From Agilicoccus flavus (GTDB taxonomy: Bacteria > Actinomycetota > Actinomycetes > Actinomycetales > Dermatophilaceae): a stretch of DNA of 64,000 nucleotides. Below the pieces are notes generated by a model. That model was not told the origin of the DNA and searched no databases. It worked only from the letters and a program-made list of their open reading frames with translations. The DNA lies in the NCBI RefSeq assembly GCF_014857905.1, contig NZ_JACYXE010000007.1, positions 1 to 64,000 on the forward strand, in the 5' to 3' direction. Made by a program: the position numbers and the translations under genes. Positions within the stretch are counted from its first letter, which is position 1. The number at the start of each line of letters is the position of its first letter. Below are positions 7,699 to 16,168 of the stretch, piece after piece.

Positions 7699-8850
7699 AT
7701 GACCGACGTATCCGTCACCCCGGACGAGACGGCCCGACGGACGATCCGCCGCTCCGACTGGGTCCCCTGCAAGGCGGCGTTCATCGACTGCCGCACGCCC
7801 GGTTCGGACCGGAAGGACAACTACTCCTTCATTGGGGTGGGTGTGTCGCAGAACTCGGAGCAGCACATCAACCTCGAGGAGCTGCACGGCTTCAACCTGG
7901 GCGCCGCGGGGCTGCCCAACGGGACGACGAACAGCCTCCACCTGCACTACACGGCCGAGGTCTTCATCAACTTCGGCGGGACGTTCCGCGTCCGGTGGGG
8001 CACCGACGGCTTCGACGGCGAGTACGTGTCCACCGACGGCGACGTCATCAGCGTGCCCACGTGGATCTTCCGCGGCTTCCACAACATCGGCGTCGACGAC
8101 GGCATCCTGCTCACCGTCCTCGGGCGGGACGACACCGGCGGCATCATCTGGGGCCCGAGCGTCCTCAAGGAGGCGGAGGGGCACGGCCTCTTCCTCCGGG
8201 CCGACAACACGCTCGTCGACACGGTCGCCGGGCAGCCCAAGCCCGACGACGACGAGCTCATCAAGCCGATGGACCAGATGTCCATCGACGAGCTGACGAC
8301 GTACAGCCCGGAGGAGATGCGGGGGCGCATCACCACGGTGGGCGACCGGCGGTACAGCGAGCGCCCGTTCCTGTGCTCGGTGCTGCCGGGCGGGCGGGCC
8401 CGGCTCGCGCTCGTCATCGGCTACGGCATGACCGAGAACCGGCGCCAGGTCCCGCGGCTGCACGAGCCGCACAGCTTCAACCTCGCGTGGCTCTCGGCGC
8501 CGGTCGGCGAGGGCGTGCTGCGCCACCGACACCCGCAGTCGCAGGCCGTGACGGTGCACTCGGGACGCTGGGAGGTCACGCTCAACGACGGCGCCGACGA
8601 GCGCCGCGTCGAGCTCGGTCACCAGGACACCCTCTCGGTGCCGCCCGGGGCGTGGCGGAGCATGCGGTGCGTCGAGGCCGGCCCCGACGGCAAGGGGCAC
8701 CTGCTCGTCGTCAACTCGAGCGACGCCCGGGTCGAACTCGAGTGGGCGCCCGAGGTCGTGGCGGCCGCACAGGAGGCGGGGTTCGCGCTCGACCCCAACC
8801 ACTACCTCGCCCCGGTCGCGGTGCTGCGGCAGTCGACGGAGGACGATTGA
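7699..8850 (+). CDS. bicupin protein, candidate metal-dependent dioxygenase or isomerase
   Basis: This 383-aa protein has two cupin barrels. Cupin 1 carries LHLHYTAEVFINFGGTFRV and DGDVISVPTWIFRGFHNIG; the two His, one Glu and a later His could bind a metal. Cupin 2 carries LRHRHPQSQAVTVHSGRWEV and LGHQDTLSVPPGAWRSM. The layout resembles bicupins of the quercetinase/gentisate-dioxygenase superfamily, without a motif that fixes the substrate. ATG 7699 has GGAG 7 nt upstream; an ATG at 7687 overlaps the previous stop. It is the middle gene of the SnoaL/bicupin/nitrilase operon and overlaps the next start as TTGA. Confidence 0.78.
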   Translation: MTDVSVTPDETARRTIRRSDWVPCKAAFIDCRTPGSDRKDNYSFIGVGVSQNSEQHINLEELHGFNLGAAGLPNGTTNSLHLHYTAEVFINFGGTFRVRWGTDGFDGEYVSTDGDVISVPTWIFRGFHNIGVDDGILLTVLGRDDTGGIIWGPSVLKEAEGHGLFLRADNTLVDTVAGQPKPDDDELIKPMDQMSIDELTTYSPEEMRGRITTVGDRRYSERPFLCSVLPGGRARLALVIGYGMTENRRQVPRLHEPHSFNLAWLSAPVGEGVLRHRHPQSQAVTVHSGRWEVTLNDGADERRVELGHQDTLSVPPGAWRSMRCVEAGPDGKGHLLVVNSSDARVELEWAPEVVAAAQEAGFALDPNHYLAPVAVLRQSTEDD

Positions 8851-9659
8851 TCCGCGTCGCCGCCTGCCAGGTCCGGCTCGACATCGACGCGCCCGACCGG
8901 GCGTGGGCCGACGCCCTCGCCGCCGTGCGCGCGGCCGCCGCGGGCGGGGCCCGGCTCGTCGTCCTCCCCGAGCTCGCCTCCAGCGGATACGTGTTCGCTT
9001 CTCGCGCGGAGGCGCAGGCCGCCGCGACGCCGGCCCACGGCGGCGTCGTCGGCGCCCTGGCGGACCTCTCCGGCGAGCTCGACGTCGTCCTCGTGGCCGG
9101 CTGGGCGGAGGCCGCCCCGGGCGGTCCGTACAACAGCGCGGTCGTGCTCGAGAGCGGGCGGGTGCTCGGGGTATACCGCAAGGTGCACCTGTGGGGCGAC
9201 GAGCCCGGGTGCTTCACGCCGGGCGGCGACCCCCCGCTCGTCGTCGACACGCGCCTCGGCCGGGTGGCGGTGATGATCTGCTACGACCTCGAGTTCCCCG
9301 AATGGGTCCGGCTGGCCCGGCAGCGGGGCGCCGACGTCGTCGTCGCGCCGGTCAACTGGCCGCTGCTCGACCGCCCGGCCGATCAGCCTCCGCTGGAGCT
9401 GCTCCGCGCGCAGGCCACCGCCGGGGCCTATCGGATCCCGATCGTCGTCGCCGATCGCGCCGGACGGGAACGCGGGGTCGACTGGATCGGGGGGAGCTGC
9501 GTCGTCGGCCGCGACGGCTACCTGCTCGCCGCGCCCACCCTCGACGGGGAGCGGCCCGGGATCGTCACGGCCGACGTCGAGCCGGCGGGCGACACGTCGA
9601 TCGGCCCCCGCAACGACGTCCTCGGCGATCGCCGACCGGACCTGTACGTCGAGGGCTGA
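8847..9659 (+). CDS. carbon-nitrogen hydrolase (nitrilase-superfamily amidase)
   Basis: This 270-aa nitrilase-superfamily protein has its catalytic triad in place: Glu42 (LVVLPELASSG), Lys112 (VYRKVHLWGDE) and Cys145 (AVMICYDLEFPEW). It has the size and motifs of aliphatic amidase/omega-amidase-like branches, which hydrolyse C-N bonds of amides or carbamoyl groups and rarely nitriles. The start is TTG 8847, overlapping the bicupin stop, with GGAGG a few nt upstream. As last gene of the operon it suggests that the pathway substrate or an intermediate is an amide. The exact substrate is not inferable. Confidence 0.88.
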   Translation: MIRVAACQVRLDIDAPDRAWADALAAVRAAAAGGARLVVLPELASSGYVFASRAEAQAAATPAHGGVVGALADLSGELDVVLVAGWAEAAPGGPYNSAVVLESGRVLGVYRKVHLWGDEPGCFTPGGDPPLVVDTRLGRVAVMICYDLEFPEWVRLARQRGADVVVAPVNWPLLDRPADQPPLELLRAQATAGAYRIPIVVADRAGRERGVDWIGGSCVVGRDGYLLAAPTLDGERPGIVTADVEPAGDTSIGPRNDVLGDRRPDLYVEG

Positions 9660-9660
9660 C

Positions 9661-9700
9661 GAGGACGGGCCCCCGCGCCGCGGCGCGAGGGCCCGTCCTC
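9661..9700. terminator. bidirectional hairpin terminator
   Basis: A perfect 12-bp inverted repeat (GAGGACGGGCCC at 9661-9672 with its complement at 9689-9700) has a 16-nt GC-rich loop that can itself fold. It lies between the convergent nitrilase and DUF1479 genes. There is no U-run, as is common in high-GC actinobacteria. Confidence 0.75.
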
Positions 9701-9712
9701 TCGGTGGGGGTG

Positions 9713-11002
9713 TCAGTCGATCAGACCCATGCCCCGGCGGCCGATCTCGTTGAGCTCGGCCTCGGTGTACCGGTTCGGCCAGTTCGCCTCGTAGTGCTCC
9801 TCGGGGAAGTCGCTGGGTGACTCGCCGCCGCGGAACGCCTTGCGGACGTGGTCGGCGTACTCCTCGTTCTTCGTGCACCACGGGGCGGCGGGGATGTACA
9901 TGACGTTGCCCCAGCCCTGCTGGTCCTCCACCGGCGCGACGCCGTGGATCATGTCGCAGTGCCACCAGACGGAGTCGCCGGCGCCCACGTCGGGGATCGT
10001 GCTGATCGCCTCGGTGAGCAGCGGGTGCCACCGCTCGTTGACGGGGAACGTCTTGTTCTGCGCGACGCCGCACATCTCGTCCTCCGGCACGTCGGAGAGC
10101 AGCGGGCGGAGCATGAGGTAGGCCATGGCCTCGGGGATCGGCACGGTGTGCAGCACGCCCTGGTCGTGGGCCATGTCCGAGAGGGCGGTCCAGCCCTGGA
10201 ACGTGCGGAACGCCGAGCACATGGTCGAGCCGGGGTACTGGTTGGCCTCGGTGCGGTAGGCCGCGTCCCACGGGTCGTACGCCTCGACGTTCCCGTCGAA
10301 CAGGTGGCGGAAGTGGTTCTGGTAGCCCTCCGTCATCCACAGGTCGAGCGTGCCGGGGTCGAGGTGGGTGCCGAGGCCGCCCGAGGTCGCGCCCGGCGGG
10401 CGGCGGCGGATGCGGTCGGGGTAGAGGCTGTCGCGGTTCGGGTCGAACCACGAGCGGCCCTCCGACTCGTGCGTCCACATCGAGTTCATGAAGCCCTGGA
10501 CGGCCGCCATCCGCGGGTGCGTGCGCGCCTCCATCTGCGCCGAGCTCCAGTAGATGGGGTAGATCTCGGGCTTGCTGCCGACGGTGGAGAAGAAGTCGTC
10601 GCCGGGGCCGGTGTAGTTCTCGAAGAACCGGTTCGAGTCGACGTAGTCGACGATGTCCTGGTCCCACTGCACGGCCTGCTCGCGCGAGAAGTGGCCGCGG
10701 ATCACTGCGCAGCCGCGGCTCTTGATCTTCTCGACGAGCTCGGGGGAGACCGTCCCGGCCTCGATGTCGGCGTAGTCGACGACGGGCCACACGTCGCGGC
10801 CGGCGGCGCGGTCGGCGCGGATTCCCTCGATGCGCTCGCGGATCCGGTCCTCGACGACGGCGAACACCTCCTCGACGGTGCGGCCCGAGGCCTCGATGCG
10901 GGCGCGCAGGGCGCGCTTGATCTCGCGGATCGCGGCGGGGTGGTCGGCGGGGGGCTCCTCCCAGTGGGGAAGCGCGGGCCGGGCCTGGTCCTGGATCGTC
11001 AT
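9713..11002 (-). CDS. DUF1479 family, putative Fe(II)/2-oxoglutarate dioxygenase
   Basis: This 429-aa protein matches DUF1479 (YbiU-like), a branch related to phytanoyl-CoA dioxygenases. A likely metal triad is H-x-D in GLGTHLDPGTLDLWM plus a distal His in WWHCDMIHGVAPV. Other landmarks are DIVDYVDSNRFFENY, PGATSGGLG and the C-terminal NVMYIPAAPWCTKNEEYA. ATG 11002 is favoured because AGGAG (complement of 11012-11016) is about 9 nt away; the upstream ATG at 11011 would touch it. It is divergent from a ROK regulator, whose promoter region carries an inverted repeat. It converges on the nitrilase operon, so it may serve the same pathway as a hydroxylation step. Confidence 0.85.
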   Translation of the reverse strand: MTIQDQARPALPHWEEPPADHPAAIREIKRALRARIEASGRTVEEVFAVVEDRIRERIEGIRADRAAGRDVWPVVDYADIEAGTVSPELVEKIKSRGCAVIRGHFSREQAVQWDQDIVDYVDSNRFFENYTGPGDDFFSTVGSKPEIYPIYWSSAQMEARTHPRMAAVQGFMNSMWTHESEGRSWFDPNRDSLYPDRIRRRPPGATSGGLGTHLDPGTLDLWMTEGYQNHFRHLFDGNVEAYDPWDAAYRTEANQYPGSTMCSAFRTFQGWTALSDMAHDQGVLHTVPIPEAMAYLMLRPLLSDVPEDEMCGVAQNKTFPVNERWHPLLTEAISTIPDVGAGDSVWWHCDMIHGVAPVEDQQGWGNVMYIPAAPWCTKNEEYADHVRKAFRGGESPSDFPEEHYEANWPNRYTEAELNEIGRRGMGLID

Positions 11003-11020
11003 CGGTGACATCTCCTCTTG

Positions 11021-11035
11021 GTAAAGGTTCCTTAC
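11021..11035. promoter_or_regulatory. candidate ROK-regulator operator
   Basis: GTAAAGGTTCCTTAC is an imperfect inverted repeat between the divergent DUF1479 gene and ROK regulator. GTAAAG recurs at 11066-11071. The position 19 bp before the DUF1479 start suits repression. Confidence 0.4.
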
Positions 11036-11101
11036 GAAAGATCATGGCAGGGGGCTGCTAGTTTGTAAAGAGCCTTGACCAAGAAACCGGAGGGAGCCGT
11101 G

Positions 11102-12187
11102 ATGGGGGTCGACCTCGTGCGCCGCGCGACCGACGAGGCCGTGCTCGACGCCCTCCTCACCGCGGGCCGCCTCACCCGGGCCGAGATCGCCACCGCCGCA
11201 GGCGTGTCCAAGCCCACCGCCTCGGAGAGCGTCCGCCGGCTCGTCGTCGACGGCGTACTCGAACAGGCCGGCCGGCAGGAGGGCGGCCGGGGTCGCACCG
11301 GCGTCTACTACCGGGTGGCCGGCGCGGCCGGGCTCGCGCTCGCGGTGCACGCCGGGGCCGGGTCGATCGTCGGCGAGTGCGTCGACGCCGCGGGCGGGGT
11401 CGTCCACGCCGCCGAGCGCCGCGTCGGGGTGACGATCGAGGTCGAACGGCTCGCGCGCGAACTGGCCGCGGTGCTGGGGGAGTTGGAGGCGCGGGTGGGG
11501 CGGCCCGTCGGCGGTCGGGCGCTCGCGGTGGCCGACCCGGTCGATCTCGACGGCCGGCTCGTCCACCTGCCCGGCTCGCCCTTCGTCCTCGGCGACGGCG
11601 ACCTGCGCGCCGTCGTGGGCGAGGGTGCGGACGTCGACAACGACGTCAACTGGGCCGCGCGCGCCGAGCTCGCCGCGGGCGCGCCGGCGTCGTTCCTCTA
11701 CGTGCACCTCGGGGCGGGCCTGGGGGCCGCCGTGGTCGAGGGCGGCGAGGTCGTCCGGGGCCGCGGCGTGGCCGGCGAGATCGGGTACGTCCTGGTCGCC
11801 GACTCCTCCGGAACCGCGACCCCCCTCCTGCACGCCCTCGCCGACCTGGGCCTGTGCGTGCCCGACACGACGACCCTGGACGTCGACCGGGTCCGCGTGG
11901 CGCTCGCGGCCGGCTCGCCCGACGCGGACCGTGCGGCGGTGATCGGGCCGCTCGCCGGCGCGCTCGCCTCGTGTGCCGCCCTGCTCGACCCGGGGGCGAT
12001 CGTCGTCGGCGGGCCGTGGGGCCCCGACGCGCTCGACGCCGGTCTCGCCGACGCCGTGGGATCGCGCACCCACCGACCCGCGCCGCTGCGCGCCGCGACG
12101 GTGCAGGACGCCCCCCTCGTGGGGGTGCGCCTGCGGGCCCGCGAACTGGCCCGCGCCGCTCTCCTCGGCCCCGTCGCCGGGGAGTAG
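11102..12187 (+). CDS. ROK-family transcriptional regulator (NagC/XylR-like)
   Basis: This 361-aa protein has an N-terminal winged helix (LTRAEIATAAGVSKPTASESVRRL) followed by a degenerate ROK sugar-kinase-like domain. The ROK part has LGAGLGAAVVEGGEVVRGRGVAGEIGY, which matches the GxGxGA...GEIGH signature, but the usual H-x-G-H/C-x-C-G-x-x-G zinc site after it is missing. It is therefore a regulator lacking kinase activity. ATG 11102 has GGAGGG 7 nt upstream. It is divergent from the DUF1479 gene and probably controls it in response to a sugar-like ligand. The following 12188-12344 contains nothing recognisable. Confidence 0.88.
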   Translation: MGVDLVRRATDEAVLDALLTAGRLTRAEIATAAGVSKPTASESVRRLVVDGVLEQAGRQEGGRGRTGVYYRVAGAAGLALAVHAGAGSIVGECVDAAGGVVHAAERRVGVTIEVERLARELAAVLGELEARVGRPVGGRALAVADPVDLDGRLVHLPGSPFVLGDGDLRAVVGEGADVDNDVNWAARAELAAGAPASFLYVHLGAGLGAAVVEGGEVVRGRGVAGEIGYVLVADSSGTATPLLHALADLGLCVPDTTTLDVDRVRVALAAGSPDADRAAVIGPLAGALASCAALLDPGAIVVGGPWGPDALDAGLADAVGSRTHRPAPLRAATVQDAPLVGVRLRARELARAALLGPVAGE

Positions 12188-12344
12188 CGGCCGCCGACAC
12201 CGCGTCAGGTCGGCGAGGTGCCGGGTCGGTGGGGCGACGACGCAGGGTCGCGGCGGCCGCGGGGGCGTCGTGGCCTCATCCGGCCACCGTCCCGTCCGTC
12301 ACCTCGTCCCGGCGAGACCCGGGCGGGGCTCATTCACATCACGG

Positions 12345-13097
12345 TCACCGGCGGACGACCCCGCAGGCCGCGCGGGACCCGCCGTCACCGGCCTTCTTCG
12401 TCTCGGCGTCGGGCCCGTTGCCGTAGCGGTCGGGGATGTTCGCGAGGTTGTCGCTGCCCGCGTGCAGCATCACCGCGGTGCCGTCCTTGTCGAACAGGTC
12501 GGCGACGCGGAACCGGTCGGTCCACGTCGTCAGGCTGACGCGGTTGTTCGCCCCGGCGTAGACCGGCGGCAGGTCGCCGGTGTGCGCGGCGTGGGCCTGC
12601 GAGCCCTTCGTCCAGTGCCCGCCGGCCGAGAGGAAGGCGCCCACCTTCGAGGCGTCCTTCGGGTCGGCCGACTTCCGCTCGCACGTCCCCGTCGTGTGGA
12701 GGTGGAAGCCGTGGAACCCGGTCTTGACGTAGCGGGCGTCGATCGTCACGCGGACACCGCCGGCCGAGTCGCGGAAGGTCACGGTCCCGACGCGGTTCCC
12801 GCTCGAGCTGTGCAGCACCGCGCGGGCCCGACGCGGGGCGGCGGCGGTCGACGAGGAGGACGAGGACGAGGACGAGTCCGTCGACGAGCTCGACGGGCCC
12901 GAGGAGGCCGACGAGTCCCGGCTGCCGGCGGCTCCGCGCGAGGCCACGTCGCCGGAGCGGGTGTCCGCGGACCCGGCGGTCGCGGAGCGTGAGGCGGACG
13001 AGAGCGGGGCGGAGGCGTCCCCGCTCCGTGCCGCCGCGGTGGCCGGAACGGCGGCGGCGATCGCCAGCAGGACGACGGCGGTGCTGGTGGTTCCCAT
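12345..13097 (-). CDS. sodC: secreted Cu/Zn superoxide dismutase
   Basis: This 250-aa exported superoxide dismutase has an N-terminal signal peptide (about residues 1-24, VVLLAIAAAVPATAAA). A Ser-rich low-complexity linker (residues about 25-90, with a run of nine Ser) follows, then the SodC domain. Copper/zinc ligands are visible as HGFHLH, GHWT, AHAAHTGDLP and VMLHAGSDN. The domain ends with CGVV, the C-terminal Cys pairing with the Cys in TGTCERK. ATG 13097 has GGGAG just upstream. It stands alone, divergent from trpS, and would dismutate extracellular superoxide. The long Ser linker is typical of cell-wall-spanning actinobacterial exoenzymes. Confidence 0.93.
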   Translation of the reverse strand: MGTTSTAVVLLAIAAAVPATAAARSGDASAPLSSASRSATAGSADTRSGDVASRGAAGSRDSSASSGPSSSSTDSSSSSSSSSTAAAPRRARAVLHSSSGNRVGTVTFRDSAGGVRVTIDARYVKTGFHGFHLHTTGTCERKSADPKDASKVGAFLSAGGHWTKGSQAHAAHTGDLPPVYAGANNRVSLTTWTDRFRVADLFDKDGTAVMLHAGSDNLANIPDRYGNGPDAETKKAGDGGSRAACGVVRR

Positions 13098-13351
13098 GAC
13101 GAGCTCCCTTGTTCGGCGGTCGTGGCGCCTCCGGTGAGAACGCCGAAACGGACGAATCCACAACGGGACCAACCTGTCCCATCCGCGATCGGGGCGCAAG
13201 AGGAAGACGGCGCCAGGGATCGTGGGCGGCCGGCGGCGAGGGGATGTGGGCGCGTGGGACAGGCCCGGGTGGTGCCCGCGACGACCGCCGGGGAGGGCCG
13301 GGGCGGCGCCCGCCGACGACGACGTCGGCCAGGGGGCGTCGGCCGGTCTCG

Positions 13352-13364
13352 TATCCTTGCGGCC
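13352..13364 (+). promoter_or_regulatory. -10 element of a probable leaderless trpS transcript
   Basis: TATCCT (13352-13357) is followed by exactly 7 nt and then the GTG start at 13365. No Shine-Dalgarno sequence fits between them. Confidence 0.55.
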
Positions 13365-14471
13365 GTGACGACCGACGACCTGGCCTCCTCGACCTCCGAC
13401 GCCTCCCTGGCCCGCACGCAGGCCCGCTCGGCCGCGATCGAGACGGAGATCGACGCGGACCCGTCGCGGTTCCGCGTGCTCACGGGGGACCGGCCCACCG
13501 GCAACCTCCACCTCGGGCACTACTTCGGGACCCTGCGCAACCGGGTGCGGCTCCAGCGCCGCGGCGTGGAGACGTTCATCCTCGTCGCCGACTACCAGGT
13601 CATCACCGACCGCGACGGCGTCGGCCCCATCCGTGAGCGCGTCTTCTCGCTCCTCGCCGACTACCTCGCCGCCGGCCTCGACCCGGAGGCGACGACGATC
13701 TTCACGCACAGCTCGGTCCCCGCGCTCAACCAGCTCATGCTGCCGTTCCTGTCGCTCGTCACCGACTCCGAGCTGCGCCGCAACCCGACGGTCAAGGCCG
13801 AGTTCGACGCGACCGGTGGACGCCCGATGTCGGGGCTGCTGCTCACCTACCCCGTGCACCAGGCCGCCGACATCCTCTTCTGCAAGGCCAACCTCGTGCC
13901 CGTCGGCAAGGACCAGCTCCCGCACCTCGAGCAGGCGCGCGTCGTCGCGCGGCGCTTCGACGAGCGGTACGGGCGCGGGGGGCTCGACGCGCCGGTCTTC
14001 CCGCAGCCGGAGGCGCTCCTCACGAAGGCCCCGAGCGTGCTCGGCACCGACGGGGAGAAGATGAGCAAGTCCCGCGGCAACGTCATCGAGATCGGCATGG
14101 ACGCCGACGCGACCGCCAAGGCGCTGAAGAAGGCCGTGACGGACTCCGACCGCAACATCACGTTCGATCCGGTGGGTCGCCCCGCCGTCTCGAACCTCCT
14201 CACGCTCGCGGCGCTCGCGTCGGACGGCGACGAGGTGGAGCTCGCCGCGCAGATCGGCGACGGCGGGGGCGGCGCGCTGAAGAAGGTCGTCACCGAGGCG
14301 ATCAACGAGCACCTCGCGCCGGTGCGCGCCCGCCGGGCCGAGCTCGCCGCCGACCCCGCCTACCTGCTCTCCGTGCTCCGGCGCGGGAACGAGCGCGCGA
14401 ACGCCATCGCCGAGGAGACGCTCGACCAGGTGCGCGGCGCGATGCAGATGGACTACACGACCGCGCCATGA
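13365..14471 (+). CDS. trpS: tryptophanyl-tRNA synthetase
   Basis: This class Ic aminoacyl-tRNA synthetase (368 aa) charges tRNA-Trp. The HIGH-equivalent motif is GDRPTGNLHLGHYFG near residue 45, and the signature loop is GTDGEKMSKSRGN. LLTYPVHQAADILFCKANLVPVGKDQ is the tryptophan and ATP binding core typical of bacterial TrpRS. An N-terminal extension of about 35 Ala/Ser/Thr-rich residues precedes the catalytic domain. GTG 13365 was chosen because a -10 element sits 7 nt upstream. It is followed after a 115-bp gap by the lactate permease gene. Confidence 0.95.
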   Translation: MTTDDLASSTSDASLARTQARSAAIETEIDADPSRFRVLTGDRPTGNLHLGHYFGTLRNRVRLQRRGVETFILVADYQVITDRDGVGPIRERVFSLLADYLAAGLDPEATTIFTHSSVPALNQLMLPFLSLVTDSELRRNPTVKAEFDATGGRPMSGLLLTYPVHQAADILFCKANLVPVGKDQLPHLEQARVVARRFDERYGRGGLDAPVFPQPEALLTKAPSVLGTDGEKMSKSRGNVIEIGMDADATAKALKKAVTDSDRNITFDPVGRPAVSNLLTLAALASDGDEVELAAQIGDGGGGALKKVVTEAINEHLAPVRARRAELAADPAYLLSVLRRGNERANAIAEETLDQVRGAMQMDYTTAP

Positions 14472-14586
14472 CCGGCCGGTCCGACCGCGGGCGTCGGTCG
14501 GGGCCCCCGCCGGGCCCGCCCCGCTCCGTCGGCCCGCCCGGGCCGGCCACGGCGGCCCCTCCGGTCCCGCGTGACAGCATCCGCCC

Positions 14587-16032
14587 ATGACGGCCCTGCT
14601 CGCGGCGCTGCCGATCCTGCTCGTGTGCGCCGCCCTCGCCCTGGGGGTCTCGGCCGGTCGGGCCGCGGGGCTGGGGCTGGCGGTGACCGTCGCGGTGGCC
14701 GCGGTCGCGTTCCCGGTCGCCCCGGGGCCGCTGGCGGCCCACCTCATGGGGTGGACGCCGACGCTCGTGGCGGTCCTCGTCATCGTCGCCGGCGGGCTCG
14801 CCCTCGCGCGGATCATCGAGGCCTCGGGAGCGCAGGCGGCGATGGCGCGCGCGGTCGGCGCCCGGGTCGCCTCGCCCGTGGCCGCCGCCCTCCTCGTCGT
14901 CCACGGGGTCGTGCCGTTCGCCGAGTCGGTGACGGGGTTCGGCGTCGGCGTCATGGTCGGCGTGCCGCTGCTGCGTCACCTCGGTCTCGACCGCTCCCGC
15001 GCCGCGCTGCTCGGGCTGATGGGACTCGTGGCCGTGCCCTGGGGCGCCCTGGCGCCGGGCACGCTCATCGCCGCCCGGCTCATCGGCGTCGACCTCACCG
15101 ACCTCGGGGTCGCGACGGCCCGGGTCAACCTCGTGCCCTGCCTGGTCACCGGCGTGGCGGCGGTGCTCGTCGCGGGTGGCCGCCGGCCCCTGGCCGTCCT
15201 CGCCGGCGCGGCCTCGGGCGTGCTGCTGTGGGCCGCCGTCCTCGGCGCGAACCTCCTCGCCGGGACGCCGCTCGCCGGGGTGCTGGGGTCGCTGCTCGTC
15301 GTCGCCGTCCATCTCTTCGCGTCGTCGGTGCGCCGCGGCGGCGTGGTCGCCCCGGCCGCGGCGGTCGACGACCCGGGCCCGGACGCCCCCGGCATGCCCG
15401 GGTCGGGGCGGGCGCTCGTGCCGTACGGCGTCCTCGTCGCGGGCCTGCTCGCCTCCGACCTGCTCGTCCGCGCGACGGGCCCCACGCCCTGGTCGGGGGT
15501 CGCCTCCTCGCCGGCCACGTGGCTCGTGCTCACGTGCGTGGTGGCGGCCCTCGTCATCCCCGTCCCGCCGGAGGCCCGCCGTGAGGTCGCGGGCCGGGTG
15601 TGGCGGATGTGGCTCGCGGTCGGGGTGCCGACCGGCGCGTTCCTCCTGCTCGGGGTGCTCATGGCCGACACGGGGATGAGTGCGGAACTGGCCCGCGCGG
15701 CGGCGGGTCTCGGGCCCGCCTACCTCGCTCTGTCCCCGGTCGTCGGCGCCGCGGGCGGGTTCGTCACCGGCTCGAACGCGGGCGCCAACTCGATGTTCGC
15801 CGCCGCCCAGGGCCACGCCGCGGCCGCGCTCGGCGCCGACCCCGTGCGCATCGTCGCGACGCAGAACGCCGCCGCGGCCCTGCTGACCATGGCCTCGCCG
15901 TCGCGCGTCGAGATGGCCGCGCAGTTCGCCGACGAACCCGGCGGCTCCCTCGACCGCCGCCGCCTCATGGGCCGGGCGCTGCTCGTCGCCGGCCTCGCGG
16001 TGGTCGGGCTGTGCGTGACGGTCGTCGCGTGA
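14587..16032 (+). CDS. L-lactate permease family transporter (LctP/LldP)
   Basis: This 481-aa integral membrane protein has about 12 predicted helices and the two LctP-family signatures, PFAESVTGFGVGVMVG near residue 110 and GGFVTGSNAGANSMFAAAQ near residue 395, followed by QNAAAALLTMASPSRVEMA. The family takes up lactate or glycolate with protons. It is shorter than E. coli LldP (about 550 aa), with a reduced central loop. A CAGCAT -10-like element lies 6 nt before the ATG, which suggests a leaderless mRNA. No lactate dehydrogenase is adjacent; a D-lactate-type dehydrogenase lies far away at 58 kb. Confidence 0.88.
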   Translation: MTALLAALPILLVCAALALGVSAGRAAGLGLAVTVAVAAVAFPVAPGPLAAHLMGWTPTLVAVLVIVAGGLALARIIEASGAQAAMARAVGARVASPVAAALLVVHGVVPFAESVTGFGVGVMVGVPLLRHLGLDRSRAALLGLMGLVAVPWGALAPGTLIAARLIGVDLTDLGVATARVNLVPCLVTGVAAVLVAGGRRPLAVLAGAASGVLLWAAVLGANLLAGTPLAGVLGSLLVVAVHLFASSVRRGGVVAPAAAVDDPGPDAPGMPGSGRALVPYGVLVAGLLASDLLVRATGPTPWSGVASSPATWLVLTCVVAALVIPVPPEARREVAGRVWRMWLAVGVPTGAFLLLGVLMADTGMSAELARAAAGLGPAYLALSPVVGAAGGFVTGSNAGANSMFAAAQGHAAAALGADPVRIVATQNAAAALLTMASPSRVEMAAQFADEPGGSLDRRRLMGRALLVAGLAVVGLCVTVVA

Positions 16033-16155
16033 GCCGGCCGTCGCTGCGTTCCGGTTCCGGGCTTTCCGATCCCGGTCCCTCCGCGCCCTGACCGAGCCCG
16101 AGACCCCGGCCCGGGTCGCGGCCGGCCCCGGCGAGCCGCGTCGCGGAGCCGCCGC

Positions 16156-16168
16156 TAGTGTCGAACGC
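16156..16168 (+). promoter_or_regulatory. -10 element of a probable leaderless DUF3072 transcript
   Basis: TAGTGT (16156-16161) is followed by 7 nt and the ATG at 16169. Confidence 0.5.

Noticed and set aside
12840-12890. GAC/GAG simple repeat as a separate element
   Set aside because: It encodes the poly-Ser linker of SodC on the reverse strand and is explained by coding.
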